64,000 bases of DNA from Planctomycetota bacterium (GTDB lineage Bacteria > Planctomycetota > Phycisphaerae > Phycisphaerales > Zrk34), in contig WGMD01000001.1 of the NCBI GenBank assembly GCA_016125255.1, positions 124,001-188,000 on the forward strand, given 5' to 3'. Below, piece by piece: positions 15,533 to 23,889 of this stretch. The position numbers were made by a program, and so were the translations under genes. Positions within the stretch are counted from its first letter, which is position 1, and the number at the start of each line of letters is the position of its first letter. The notes below the pieces were generated by a model. That model saw only the letters and a list, made by a program, of their open reading frames with translations. It was not told the origin of the DNA and did no database searches.

Positions 15533-15796
15533 TTACATCGATTCTCTGTCCTTGAGCGTCTGCGTGATCCGTTGTTTAGCCTCGGACGGGCAGGCTGGAC
15601 CATCTTCTGGACGGTCTGCCGCCTGCTCGGTGAAGCGGCGTCGAACCAGTCGGTTGATCAACTGAATCTGTCGGCGATAGGCCGAGCATGCCCCACACAT
15701 CGCCAGATGCATCCACAGGTTCATCCGCTGCCGCAGCGACAGCTTGCGGTCGAGCCCCTCGGAGATCAATCGAGCGGTTTGCTTGCAGTTGAGCAT
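15533..15796 (-). CDS. Anti-sigma factor, zinc-finger (zf-HC2) type
   Basis: This 87-residue protein starts MLNCKQTARLISEGLDRKLS, and the motif HLAMCGACSAY (H-x3-C-x2-C) is the zinc-binding signature of ZAS-domain anti-sigma factors. No membrane helix follows; the C-terminus is short and charged, so this is a soluble form. The gene begins 6 bp after the ECF sigma gene stop, giving the usual sigma/anti-sigma operon. Soluble ZAS proteins often sense redox state by zinc loss and disulfide formation, which would fit the thiol-active metal context. What it senses cannot be read from the sequence. Confidence 0.85.
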   Translation of the reverse strand: MLNCKQTARLISEGLDRKLSLRQRMNLWMHLAMCGACSAYRRQIQLINRLVRRRFTEQAADRPEDGPACPSEAKQRITQTLKDRESM

Positions 15797-15802
15797 GAGT
15801 CG

Positions 15803-16423
15803 TTACCTGTTGACGTCACTGTCCGCGTTGCCCTCGGAAAACCAGTGCTTCTCCAGGCAGGCCCGTAGCAGCGCCCGGGCGCGGTGCAGGATCACCCACA
15901 GATTGGTCGCGGTGATCTTCAATTCCTTACAGATCTCATCGGTCTCCCGCTCATCCATCACACGCAGGGCGAACACCTGGCGTGGACGTTCCGGCAGGTT
16001 CTCCATGCATTGCCGGAACACCTCCCAGAATTCACCCTTTTCCAGAAGCTGTTCGCCTTCGGCCTTCCACGGGGTCGGCGGCCGGCGCCACCGACCCTTT
16101 TCATCAAACCACGAATCCATCACATCGCCCCCTGAGTCATCCTCGGCCTGCACCTCGTGGCGTGTGACGGTGGATCGGAAGTGATCCACAATCTTGTGCC
16201 GGAGAATTCCGATCAGCCACGTCCGCTGCTGCGAATCCCCCCGAAAGGATTGTCGGGCCTGCAGCGCCGCCAGCAGCGTCTCCTGCACCAGATCCTCGGC
16301 CAGATGATTCTGACCGACCCGCCCCATCGCATAGCGGTAGAGCACATCTGCATAGGCCTCGACCCAATGTTCGGCGCCGACGCTCGATGTCGATGAAGGT
16401 CGATTGGTCGGATCACGGGTCAT
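15803..16423 (-). CDS. ECF RNA polymerase sigma factor
   Basis: This 206-residue sigma-70-family ECF factor has region 2 (YRYAMGRVGQNHLAEDLVQE, then LVQETLLAALQ and WLIGILRHKIVDHFR) and region 4 (LPERPRQVFALRVMDERET, then KITATNLWVILHRARALLR). Between them an insert rich in Asp/Glu/Trp (about 95-130, DSWFDEKGRWRRPP) is typical of sigma factors paired with soluble ZAS anti-sigma proteins. GGAGG lies 7 bases before the ATG at 16423. The upstream 85 bp is shared with the divergent sensor kinase gene. It probably controls its own operon and perhaps the AhpD-like gene downstream. Confidence 0.88.
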   Translation of the reverse strand: MTRDPTNRPSSTSSVGAEHWVEAYADVLYRYAMGRVGQNHLAEDLVQETLLAALQARQSFRGDSQQRTWLIGILRHKIVDHFRSTVTRHEVQAEDDSGGDVMDSWFDEKGRWRRPPTPWKAEGEQLLEKGEFWEVFRQCMENLPERPRQVFALRVMDERETDEICKELKITATNLWVILHRARALLRACLEKHWFSEGNADSDVNR

Positions 16424-16508
16424 CAGGAAGCCTCCAAGGTCGGAATGCCGTGGCCAGTATACCCCATGACTGTGGTTTGCATGAATCGTCCGCGTTACCA
16501 TTCGGCGT

Positions 16509-18518
16509 ATGAGTCCTGAAACCTCGTCGATCAAGAAGCGATTGCAGCATGTCAGCCTTCATACCAAGATCATCGTGCCGATGGTGGCGTTGGCGATTGT
16601 TCCGGTGATGATCGTCGGGGGATTCTCGATCACGCGGATGCGCGGGGTGCTTCAAGAGTTGGTCGTCCAGCGGGTGGTCTTCGACACCGAATCCAAGGCC
16701 CAGCAGCTTCAAGCCTATCTTCAGTCGATCCGGCAGGATCTGCGGTTTCTGAGTCAACTGGACATCGTGCGTGAGTTGGCCGATGCCGCGGCGAACACCG
16801 GTGCGGCTCCCGCGGCGTTGCGCGCGAACGTCGAGCGGCAACTGGTCATATTCTCCCAGGGTAAGCGGGCGTATTACCAGGTCCGTTACCTGACCGACGC
16901 GGGGCGCGAGGTCGTGCGCCTGGATGTGGACGGTGGGGCGCCCCGAGTGGTCGCCGAGCCGAACCTTCAGAACAAAGGACCGCGATATTACGTGCAGCAA
17001 CTGCTGGCAACGGAGCCGGGCGAGATTTACGTTTCGCCGATGGACCTGAATATCGAACACGGTCAGGTGGAGGTGCCGCACCGCGGCGTCGTGCGCCTTG
17101 GCATCCGGGTCGCCGGGACCGATGGACAATGGCGGGGCATGCTCGTGGTGAATGTCTTCGCGGATTACATCCTGTCACTGATCGGTCCCTTGCCGGGGAG
17201 CATCGAGGCGTGGTTGCTCGACGAAGAAGGGGCTTATCTGGGTGGGGTCAAGACCGACGATCCGCGATTGTCCCTGGAAACACGCCGCTCCCTCAGCGCC
17301 GATTACGCCCCACCGGAAGTTGCGTTGATTCTCGGTGCTCAGCACCAGGCCCAGACGATCCGCACGCAACTGTCGATTGTCACGGCGGCCAGCCTGACGG
17401 TCGATCCCCGCGAACCTCAGCAACGCTGGATTCTGCTGATGCTGCGGCCGCGCCATCTTCTGGAGGCGCCGATCCGGTTCCTGACGGTCACGCTGGGGGT
17501 CGTCATTGGCCTGGTCACGGTGACGGCGAGCGTCGTGGGCCTGTTCGTGGGCTGGTACGTGGTGCGGCCAATCACGGCGCTACGCCGGACGACGCGCCAG
17601 ATCGCCGAAGGCGACCTGAGCAGGCGCGTCCACATCGAGACTGGCGATGAAATCGAATCGCTCGCCGACGACTTCAACCGCATGGCTAAACACCTGTGCG
17701 AATCACGCGATCATCTGGCGGCCTGGAATGACAAATTGGCGCAGGAAGTTACACGGCAAACCGAACACCTGCGACGTCTGCAAAGCGGCTTGGCGCAGTC
17801 GGACAAACTGGCGTCGATCGGGCAGATGACCGCCGGGATCATGCACGAGATCGGCAATCCGCTGGCGGCGATCAAGACGAAGATTCAGGTCGCCGAGTGG
17901 GCTGGCGAGCTGCCCGAGGCCCAACGCGAACTGGTCCACGAAGTGTTGGAGGAAGTCAATCGCCTGACGTTGTTTCTGCGTTCGTTCTCGCGACTCGGGC
18001 GTCTGAGCGAGCCACGCATGGCGTCGGTGGGACTAGCCGAGGTCGTCCAAGGCGTGATCACGCTGGTGGAGCCGGAACTTCGATGCCGAGGGATCGACAT
18101 CCACGTGGAACAGCCGCCGCAGGCTGTCTGGCTGCATTGCGACGCCAACCAGTTACGCCAGGTGGTGATTAATCTGGTGCTCAACGCGGCTGACGCGATG
18201 TCCGGCGGCGGGTCGGTGCTGGTTCGCATGAGACGGGCCCGAACACCCACCGACACGGCGCCGGGCATCGTGATCGAGGTCGTCGACCATGGCCCGGGCA
18301 TCGACCCGCAGGTCGTCGAGCAGATCTGGGACCCGTTTTTCACCACCAAACCCGATGGCACGGGTCTGGGGCTTGCAACCTGCCGACGGATCGTCGAGGA
18401 TCACAGGGGCACCATCCAGGTCCACAGCACGCCGGGCCAGGGCACGATCTTCGTCGTTCACCTGCCGGGTGCCGTGGAGCAGACCGATGACCAAGCCCGC
18501 GACGGGTCAGACGCATGA
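16509..18518 (+). CDS. Membrane sensor histidine kinase of the arsenite-oxidation region
   Basis: This 669-residue kinase has TM1 (about 20-40), a periplasmic sensor of about 275 residues with Cache-like features (AYYQVRYLTDAGREVVRLD), TM2 (about 320-350), HAMP, a coiled coil, HisKA with His446 in GIMHEIGNPLAAI, and HATPase (NLVLNAADAM, DHGPGI, GTGLGLA). It overlaps the response regulator gene by ATGA. This resembles AioS in partner type and location, but in described AioXSR systems arsenite is first bound by AioX, and no such gene is visible here. The large Cache-type periplasmic region may sense the signal itself. I leave the gene name open. Confidence 0.88.
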   Translation: MSPETSSIKKRLQHVSLHTKIIVPMVALAIVPVMIVGGFSITRMRGVLQELVVQRVVFDTESKAQQLQAYLQSIRQDLRFLSQLDIVRELADAAANTGAAPAALRANVERQLVIFSQGKRAYYQVRYLTDAGREVVRLDVDGGAPRVVAEPNLQNKGPRYYVQQLLATEPGEIYVSPMDLNIEHGQVEVPHRGVVRLGIRVAGTDGQWRGMLVVNVFADYILSLIGPLPGSIEAWLLDEEGAYLGGVKTDDPRLSLETRRSLSADYAPPEVALILGAQHQAQTIRTQLSIVTAASLTVDPREPQQRWILLMLRPRHLLEAPIRFLTVTLGVVIGLVTVTASVVGLFVGWYVVRPITALRRTTRQIAEGDLSRRVHIETGDEIESLADDFNRMAKHLCESRDHLAAWNDKLAQEVTRQTEHLRRLQSGLAQSDKLASIGQMTAGIMHEIGNPLAAIKTKIQVAEWAGELPEAQRELVHEVLEEVNRLTLFLRSFSRLGRLSEPRMASVGLAEVVQGVITLVEPELRCRGIDIHVEQPPQAVWLHCDANQLRQVVINLVLNAADAMSGGGSVLVRMRRARTPTDTAPGIVIEVVDHGPGIDPQVVEQIWDPFFTTKPDGTGLGLATCRRIVEDHRGTIQVHSTPGQGTIFVVHLPGAVEQTDDQARDGSDA

Positions 18519-19858
18519 GCATCACCATGCTGATAGTCGAGGACGATGCGGGACTACGCCGCTCATTGGAAAAATTCTTCCGTCAGGACGGCTATACGGT
18601 CGTGGTCGCAGAGCGGGCCGATCAGGCCATGCGCCTGCTGCATGAAAACCTAATCGATCTGATGCTGCTGGACATCCACCTGCCCGACCGCTCCGGACTC
18701 AGCGTGCTCGCGGAAACGTGCGAACTTGATCCGCGGATCCTGACGATCGTGATGACCGCTTACGCCGATATTCAGACGGCGGTGCGTGCCATGCAGGGCG
18801 GCGCCCACGATTTCGTCGTCAAACCGTTTGAGCTTGACGAATTGCACCTGATCGTGGAGCGCGCTGTCGAAGCCCGCCACCTGCGGCGGCAGGTGCGGCG
18901 TTTTGAACGCGAGCGGATCAGCGGCGAGCCGGTTCAGGAGCTGCTTGGCCAGAGCCCGGTCATGCGTCAGTTGCGCGACCAGATCGACAAGGTCGCCGTG
19001 GCGCAAAGTCCAGTACTGGTCGTGGGGGAAACCGGCACGGGCAAGGAACTGGTCGTCAATACGATCCATCGCCGCTCGCGGCGTGTCGCGGGGCCGCTGG
19101 TGAAGGTCAACTGCAGCGCCGTATCGGAGCATCTCTTGGAAAGCGAGCTGTTCGGGCACGAAAAAGGCGCGTTTACCGATGCCCGTGAGCCTCGCGAAGG
19201 GCTGTTCGAGATGGCCGATGGTGGAACGCTTTTTCTCGACGAAATCTCCGAGATGAAGCTCGATCTTCAGGCGAAGTTTCTGCGCGTCATTGAGGGGCAC
19301 CCGTTCCGACGGGTCGGCGGACGGCGGGAGATCCGTGTCGATGTGCGCGTGGTGGCGGCGACGAATCGGACCGTGCCGGACCTGATCCGCCAGAAGCAGT
19401 TCCGCGAAGACCTGTACTACCGTCTCAACGCTTTCCAGATCGCCGTACCGCCGCTACGGCAGCGCGGCCACGATATCGCGTTGCTCGGTCGCCATCTGCT
19501 GGGGCACTCGGCCTCCGCGCTGCGCAAAGGCCCGCTGACGTTGTCCGACGAGGCGGAAAAGTTGCTGCTGAGCTACCACTGGCCGGGCAATGTGCGTGAG
19601 TTGAGCAACGTAATGGAACACGCGGCGATCCTGTGCGAAACCGCCGAGGTGGGTCCGGAGCATCTGCCGTCGGAACTACATGTGGCCGCGACAGTTCGGC
19701 CGTTTGTCAGTCAGCCGGGCGCTCTGCCTACCTTGCAGGAAGTCGAGCGGCACTACATCGCGCATGTGGTCCACAGGGTAGGCGGCAACGTCTCCGAGGC
19801 TGCCCGCATCCTCGGCATCGCCCGCAACACCCTCCGCGCCAAACTGCGTGAATCCTGA
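18515..19858 (+). CDS. NtrC-family sigma-54 response regulator
   Basis: This 447-residue protein has a receiver domain with phospho-acceptor Asp53 (LMLLDIHLPD), and an AAA+ sigma-54 activation domain with Walker A GETGTGKE (about 171-178). The sigma-54 contact loop is GAFTDA (about 218) and Walker B is GGTLFLDEI. The C-terminus is a Fis-like HTH (GGNVSEAARILGIARNTLRA). It is coupled to the kinase gene by a 4-base overlap. A sigma-54-type promoter lies at 20091-20106, directly downstream and before the arsenite oxidase operon, so control of that operon is strongly suggested. This is the role of AioR in known arsenite oxidisers. Confidence 0.9.
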   Translation: MSITMLIVEDDAGLRRSLEKFFRQDGYTVVVAERADQAMRLLHENLIDLMLLDIHLPDRSGLSVLAETCELDPRILTIVMTAYADIQTAVRAMQGGAHDFVVKPFELDELHLIVERAVEARHLRRQVRRFERERISGEPVQELLGQSPVMRQLRDQIDKVAVAQSPVLVVGETGTGKELVVNTIHRRSRRVAGPLVKVNCSAVSEHLLESELFGHEKGAFTDAREPREGLFEMADGGTLFLDEISEMKLDLQAKFLRVIEGHPFRRVGGRREIRVDVRVVAATNRTVPDLIRQKQFREDLYYRLNAFQIAVPPLRQRGHDIALLGRHLLGHSASALRKGPLTLSDEAEKLLLSYHWPGNVRELSNVMEHAAILCETAEVGPEHLPSELHVAATVRPFVSQPGALPTLQEVERHYIAHVVHRVGGNVSEAARILGIARNTLRAKLRES

Positions 19859-19880
19859 CTGGGTCCGTGTCGGCGGCGCT

Positions 19881-19910
19881 GCTCAATTTCTGACACCGCT
19901 CAATTTCTGC
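19881..19910. repeat. Direct repeat in the aio promoter region
   Basis: GCTCAATTTCTG occurs at 19881-19892 and again at 19899-19910, an 18-bp period. The second copy runs into the hairpin at 19904-19933. Confidence 0.6.
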
Positions 19911-19933
19911 CCATCGGGCGAGATGGGCAGAAA
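19904..19933. other. Perfect 12-bp stem-loop downstream of the response regulator
   Basis: TTTCTGCCCATC (19904-19915) pairs with GATGGGCAGAAA (19922-19933) around a 6-base loop. It could end the regulator transcript, although no U-tract follows on the plus strand, or it could be a binding site about 160 bp upstream of the -24 box. Confidence 0.55.
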
Positions 19934-19965
19934 ACAAGACTAAAAGATCGACATATATCAATTCA

Positions 19966-19980
19966 GATGGCCCGGCCATC
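19966..19980. promoter_or_regulatory. Palindrome, candidate upstream activator site
   Basis: GATGGCC-C-GGCCATC is a perfect 15-base palindrome 111 bp upstream of the -24 box at 20091. This is the usual distance for an NtrC-type enhancer. Its use by the adjacent sigma-54 regulator is a proposal. Confidence 0.4.
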
Positions 19981-20090
19981 GAAGTTTGCACAGTCGGGGC
20001 CGCGCCGCCGACATATTCATTCGGCACATCAGAGTTCATAAGGCTGTCAACGATAATAAGTTGCAGAAATTTTTCGAGCATCGGCGATAA

Positions 20091-20106
20091 TGGCACGCAG
20101 ATTGTA
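20091..20106 (+). promoter_or_regulatory. Sigma-54 (-24/-12) promoter of the arsenite oxidase operon
   Basis: TGGCACG-N4-TTGTA matches the sigma-54 consensus (TGGCAC-N5-TTGCA) except for T in place of C in the -12 GC. The -24 GG and the -12 G are correctly spaced. It lies 58 bp before the first cytochrome gene start and 232 bp after the sigma-54 activator gene. Confidence 0.72.
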
Positions 20107-20163
20107 GAAGGCCGTGTGTATGCGGCAACGGGTCGCGTCGCGATGAACTCATGGGAACCGGCC

Positions 20164-21780
20164 ATGTCATCCAATACCGCAAACTTCTTCGTCTTCCTCA
20201 CCGTCGTTGTCCTCACGCTTGGGATGATGGTGGCGGTCGTGTTCATCCCCGCCTACGTCGAACCGGTCCCGAAGGGACTACAGGTGCCGGTGGCCCTCAC
20301 CGCCGCCCCGACGTCCGCCCCGGCCACTATCGAGCCGATCCCTGTGGCGACCACGTCGGCGCCCCCGGAAACGGCCGGCGTTTCGGGGGACATCCTGATG
20401 CAGGGCAGTGACTGTCTGGCCTGCCACAAGCCGGACATCAAACTGGTCGGCCCGAGCTTCGCGCAAATCGCGGCGAAGTACAAGAACCAGCCAGGCGCAC
20501 TGGAACAACTGGTTCAGAAGGTCAAGGCTGGCGGGGCAGGCAGTTGGGGACCGATCCCGATGGCCCCGCACCCGACCCTGTCGGAGGATCAGATTCGCGT
20601 GATGGTCTCGTGGATTCTCGATCAGACCCCGGCGGCTTCGCCGGCAGCCAATGGTGACACGATCCTCAAATCGGTGGCCATGCCTCTGATGGGTCCGATC
20701 GCTTACGCCGAGGCTTCGCGCGTCCCGGCGCATGAGTCGGCGGCGGAACGGACACAGCCGCTGGCGCCGCTGCCGGAAGCGGGGCCGATCGACGCCAAGA
20801 TGGCCGAGTTGGGCCGGCATCTTTTTTTCGACACGCGCCTGTCGGGGGACACGACGCTGTCGTGCGCCTCGTGTCACGATCCGCTCAAGGGCTATGGAGA
20901 CGGGCAGGCGCTGGGCGACGGGTATCCCGGGGCGCTGTATTTCCGCAATGTGCCGACGCTGTTGAACACCACGCTAGGGGCGCGGTTCATGTGGGACGGC
21001 CGACTCAACGGTGGCGACGTAGACACGCTGGTGCGAGACATGATCACTGAGGCGCACACGATGAACATGGACAGCCGCCTGATGCAGGAGCGACTGAAGC
21101 AAGTGCCGCAGTACGTGTCGATGTGGCGGGAGATTTTCGGAACCGGCAGCGATCCTTACGGGCCGAGGGTCTACAAGGTGGTCGGCGAGTTCGTCAAGAC
21201 GATCCGATCGCAGGATGTGACCCTGGACCGGTATCTGCGGGGCGACAAATCGGCGCTGAGCGACTCGGCGCAGCGGGGCCTGGCGCTGTTCAAGGGACGG
21301 GCCGGGTGCATCCGCTGTCATGACGGTCCGCTGCTGAGCGACGGGGGGCTGCACGCGACGGGTGTGCCGGAGCACCCGGAGGTGTGGCGCGATCCGCTGA
21401 GGAGCATCACGATCCTGCGCTATTACGCCTCTTCGGGCGTGCCGAACTACATGAATCGGCGTGTGGATGTGGGCCACTACGCGGTGAGCAAGTCCGACGC
21501 CGATCTGGGCAAGTTCCGCACGCCGACGCTGCGCGAGCTGCGGCACACCGGGCCGTACATGCACAATGGCGTGTTCGCGACGCTGGAGCAGGTGATCAAC
21601 TTCTACGACGCCGGCGGGGGTGAGGCGGCCAGCAAGTCCCCGCTGCTGCGCCCGCTGGGACTGAGCGAGCAGGACAAGCGCGATCTGGTGGCGATGCTGG
21701 AAGCGCTCAGCAGCGATCCTGTCGTCATTGAGAAACCGGCGCTACCCGATTACCAAACTCGCGTGTTCGGACAGAACTAA
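20164..21780 (+). CDS. Tri-haem fusion: cytochrome c plus di-haem peroxidase (first)
   Basis: This 538-residue protein has an N-terminal membrane anchor (about 8-30) and a Pro/Ala/Thr linker. A class I cytochrome c follows (haem site CLACH at 84-88, axial Met in PIPMAPHPTLS). Then comes a di-haem cytochrome c peroxidase/MauG-type domain with CASCH (234-238) and CIRCH (382-386), ending FRTPTLRELRHTGPYMHNG. The start at 20164 is chosen because the predicted transcript starts near 20117, GGGAA lies upstream, and the anchor begins here. Known aio operons often include a separate cytochrome c; here it is fused to a peroxidase. It probably takes electrons from AioB and could pass them to peroxide or onward. 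Confidence 0.88.
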   Translation: MSSNTANFFVFLTVVVLTLGMMVAVVFIPAYVEPVPKGLQVPVALTAAPTSAPATIEPIPVATTSAPPETAGVSGDILMQGSDCLACHKPDIKLVGPSFAQIAAKYKNQPGALEQLVQKVKAGGAGSWGPIPMAPHPTLSEDQIRVMVSWILDQTPAASPAANGDTILKSVAMPLMGPIAYAEASRVPAHESAAERTQPLAPLPEAGPIDAKMAELGRHLFFDTRLSGDTTLSCASCHDPLKGYGDGQALGDGYPGALYFRNVPTLLNTTLGARFMWDGRLNGGDVDTLVRDMITEAHTMNMDSRLMQERLKQVPQYVSMWREIFGTGSDPYGPRVYKVVGEFVKTIRSQDVTLDRYLRGDKSALSDSAQRGLALFKGRAGCIRCHDGPLLSDGGLHATGVPEHPEVWRDPLRSITILRYYASSGVPNYMNRRVDVGHYAVSKSDADLGKFRTPTLRELRHTGPYMHNGVFATLEQVINFYDAGGGEAASKSPLLRPLGLSEQDKRDLVAMLEALSSDPVVIEKPALPDYQTRVFGQN

Positions 21781-21790
21781 AGAAACCCGG

Positions 21791-23302
21791 ATGAGCACCG
21801 CCATGGAACATATAAGACACATGAAGATTGGAATCGGCCTGTGGGTCGTGATCATGGGGTTCGGCGTAAGCGCCAGCGCCGTCGAGGAGGCGACAATTCC
21901 CCTGGGATATCAGCACATCGGCAACAGCGACTGTTTCGGCTGCCACCGATACGATTCGAGGCTGGTCGGTCCGGCGTTCAAAGACGTGGCCGAGCGCTAC
22001 CGTGAGGATCCCGCGGCGCCGCAGAAGCTGGTCAAGAAGATCCGCGAAGGCGGGGCAGGCAATTGGGGACCGATCCCGATGGCGCCGCATCCGACGCTGA
22101 CCGACGAGCAGCTTCGCCAGATCGTGCAGTGGATTCTCTCGGGTCAGCAGCCGCCGACCGAGGCGGTGCCCGCACAGGGTCCAGCGATCGCGCTGCCAAC
22201 GGCGCCGGCCGAGGCGGTCGAGTACAAGCACCTGATTCGCGTCGAGGGTCTGGCGCCGATCACGCATCTGCCACCACCGCCTGTGCCGGCGGACAACCCG
22301 ATGACCGAGCCGAAGGTCGCGCTCGGCCGGCTGCTGTTTTTCGACGGCCGGCTCAGCGGCGACGGACGCAGCAGTTGCTTCGTATGTCACAATCCGCAGT
22401 TGGGCTGGGGCGACGGCGGCGGGATATCGCGCGGCTATCCCGGATCGCTGCACTGGCGCAACTCCCAGACGCTGCTGAACTCGGCGCATTACAACAAGCT
22501 GTTCTGGGACAGCAGTTCGATGAGCCTGGAGACCCAGGCCAAATCTGCGGCGACCGGCGGCGTCGGCGGCAACGGCGACGAGTCCATGCTCGAGATGCGC
22601 CTGCGGTTCATCCCCGAATACGTCGAGGCCTTCCGCGCCGTCTTCGGGACCGATCAGCCGCGCATGAAGCAGACATGGATGGCGATTGCCGCCTTCGAGC
22701 GCACGCTGGTGTCGGACCCGAAGCAGGTGCCGTACGACCGCTATATCGCCGGCGATCAGGCGGCGCTGAGCGACTCGGCGCAGCGCGGCATGAAGCTGTT
22801 TCACGGCAAGGCCGGTTGCGTTGCGTGCCACAACGGCCCGCTGGCCTCGGACCAGAAGCTCTACGTCCTGGGCGTGCCGGAGAATCCGCAGGTGCAAAGC
22901 GACCCGCTGGCGCAGATCACCCACCGCTACGAACAGTACATCAAGGGCATGGCCCACGACGTGTACGCTGCCGCCGACCGTGACCACGGCTTGTACTACG
23001 TGACCAAACACCCGCGCGACAAGGGCAAGTTCCGTACGCCGTCGCTGCGCGAGCTACGCTACACCGGGCCGTATATGCACAACGGTATGTTCACGACGCT
23101 GGAGCAGGTGATTGATTTCTACGATGCCGGCGGCGGCGAGGCGGCGAACAAGTCGCCGTTGCTGCGCCCGCTGGGGCTCAGCGCGCAGGACAAGCAAGAC
23201 CTGATCGTTTTTCTGGAAGCGCTGAGTATGGAGCAGCCGCTGACGATGCCGATTCCCCCCACCCCGCCGTATCAGCCCCTGGAACAGGAGTCGACCCGAT
23301 GA
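21791..23302 (+). CDS. Tri-haem fusion: cytochrome c plus di-haem peroxidase (second)
   Basis: This 503-residue paralogue of the preceding gene has the same layout. A signal or anchor (about 11-30) is followed by a cytochrome c domain with CFGCH (48-52) and Met in PIPMAPHPTL, then a di-haem peroxidase domain with CFVCH (196-200) and CVACH (343-347), and FRTPSLRELRYTGPYMHNG near the end. Sequence between the motifs is clearly diverged from the first copy (for example, GLAPITHLPPPPVP is unique), so the pair is an old tandem duplication with likely divided roles. It overlaps aioB by ATGA, which ties it tightly to the oxidase. The start is at 21791; ATGs at 21803 and 21821 are alternatives. Confidence 0.87.
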   Translation: MSTAMEHIRHMKIGIGLWVVIMGFGVSASAVEEATIPLGYQHIGNSDCFGCHRYDSRLVGPAFKDVAERYREDPAAPQKLVKKIREGGAGNWGPIPMAPHPTLTDEQLRQIVQWILSGQQPPTEAVPAQGPAIALPTAPAEAVEYKHLIRVEGLAPITHLPPPPVPADNPMTEPKVALGRLLFFDGRLSGDGRSSCFVCHNPQLGWGDGGGISRGYPGSLHWRNSQTLLNSAHYNKLFWDSSSMSLETQAKSAATGGVGGNGDESMLEMRLRFIPEYVEAFRAVFGTDQPRMKQTWMAIAAFERTLVSDPKQVPYDRYIAGDQAALSDSAQRGMKLFHGKAGCVACHNGPLASDQKLYVLGVPENPQVQSDPLAQITHRYEQYIKGMAHDVYAAADRDHGLYYVTKHPRDKGKFRTPSLRELRYTGPYMHNGMFTTLEQVIDFYDAGGGEAANKSPLLRPLGLSAQDKQDLIVFLEALSMEQPLTMPIPPTPPYQPLEQESTR

Positions 23303-23886
23303 ACGAGCAACGCCATACATCCGCAGCCCAGGGTGCGGGCTTTTGTCCGCGGGCGATCAGTCGGCGGCAGATGCTGCTGGGCGGCGGCAGTGCCGTGGCG
23401 GTGGTGGTCCTGGGGGCGCTGCCCGGCGGGACGCTGGCCGGTCTCGGCGACCAGATCGTCAAGCTGGCCAGCTATCCGCGTCGGAAGATCGGCACGATCT
23501 CGGGGCTGGGCGTCGGCCAGCCGGTGGCGCTGGCCTATCCCTACGACGACACGCGCTGCATGTTGGTCAAGCTCGGCGTCGCCGCCGGCGGTGGGGTCGG
23601 GCCTGAGAACGACATCGTCTGCTTCACCACCATCTGCACGCACATGGGTGGCCCACTCGAAGGCACATACAAGCCCGAGCACCAGGTTCTGGGCGCCTGC
23701 CCGATGCACCTGACCACCTTCGACCTGACGCGCCACGGCATGGTTGTCTCCGGCCACGCCACCGAGTCGCTGCCGCAGATCGTGCTCGAAACCGATGGCG
23801 ACGACCTTTACGCCGTCGGTGTCATGGGCCTGATTTACGGCCACAGCGCGAACCTCGATCTGTCCGCCCACGCAAGGGAAAGCTAA
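23299..23886 (+). CDS. aioB: Arsenite oxidase small subunit, Rieske 2Fe-2S
   Basis: This 195-residue protein has a twin-arginine signal (ISRRQMLLGGGSA at about 20-32) and a Rieske domain with CTH (113-115) and CPMH (134-137) supplying the two Cys and two His ligands. The spacing and the following FDLTRHGMVVSGHATESLPQI fit AioB. The extra Cys pair that forms a disulfide in many Rieske proteins is replaced by Gly118 and Met136, as in some AioB proteins, which usually lowers the redox potential. AioB carries the only Tat signal and so should export AioA by hitch-hiking. It overlaps the cytochrome gene by 4 bases and precedes aioA by 3. Confidence 0.92.
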   Translation: MNEQRHTSAAQGAGFCPRAISRRQMLLGGGSAVAVVVLGALPGGTLAGLGDQIVKLASYPRRKIGTISGLGVGQPVALAYPYDDTRCMLVKLGVAAGGGVGPENDIVCFTTICTHMGGPLEGTYKPEHQVLGACPMHLTTFDLTRHGMVVSGHATESLPQIVLETDGDDLYAVGVMGLIYGHSANLDLSAHARES

Positions 23887-23889
23887 GCC

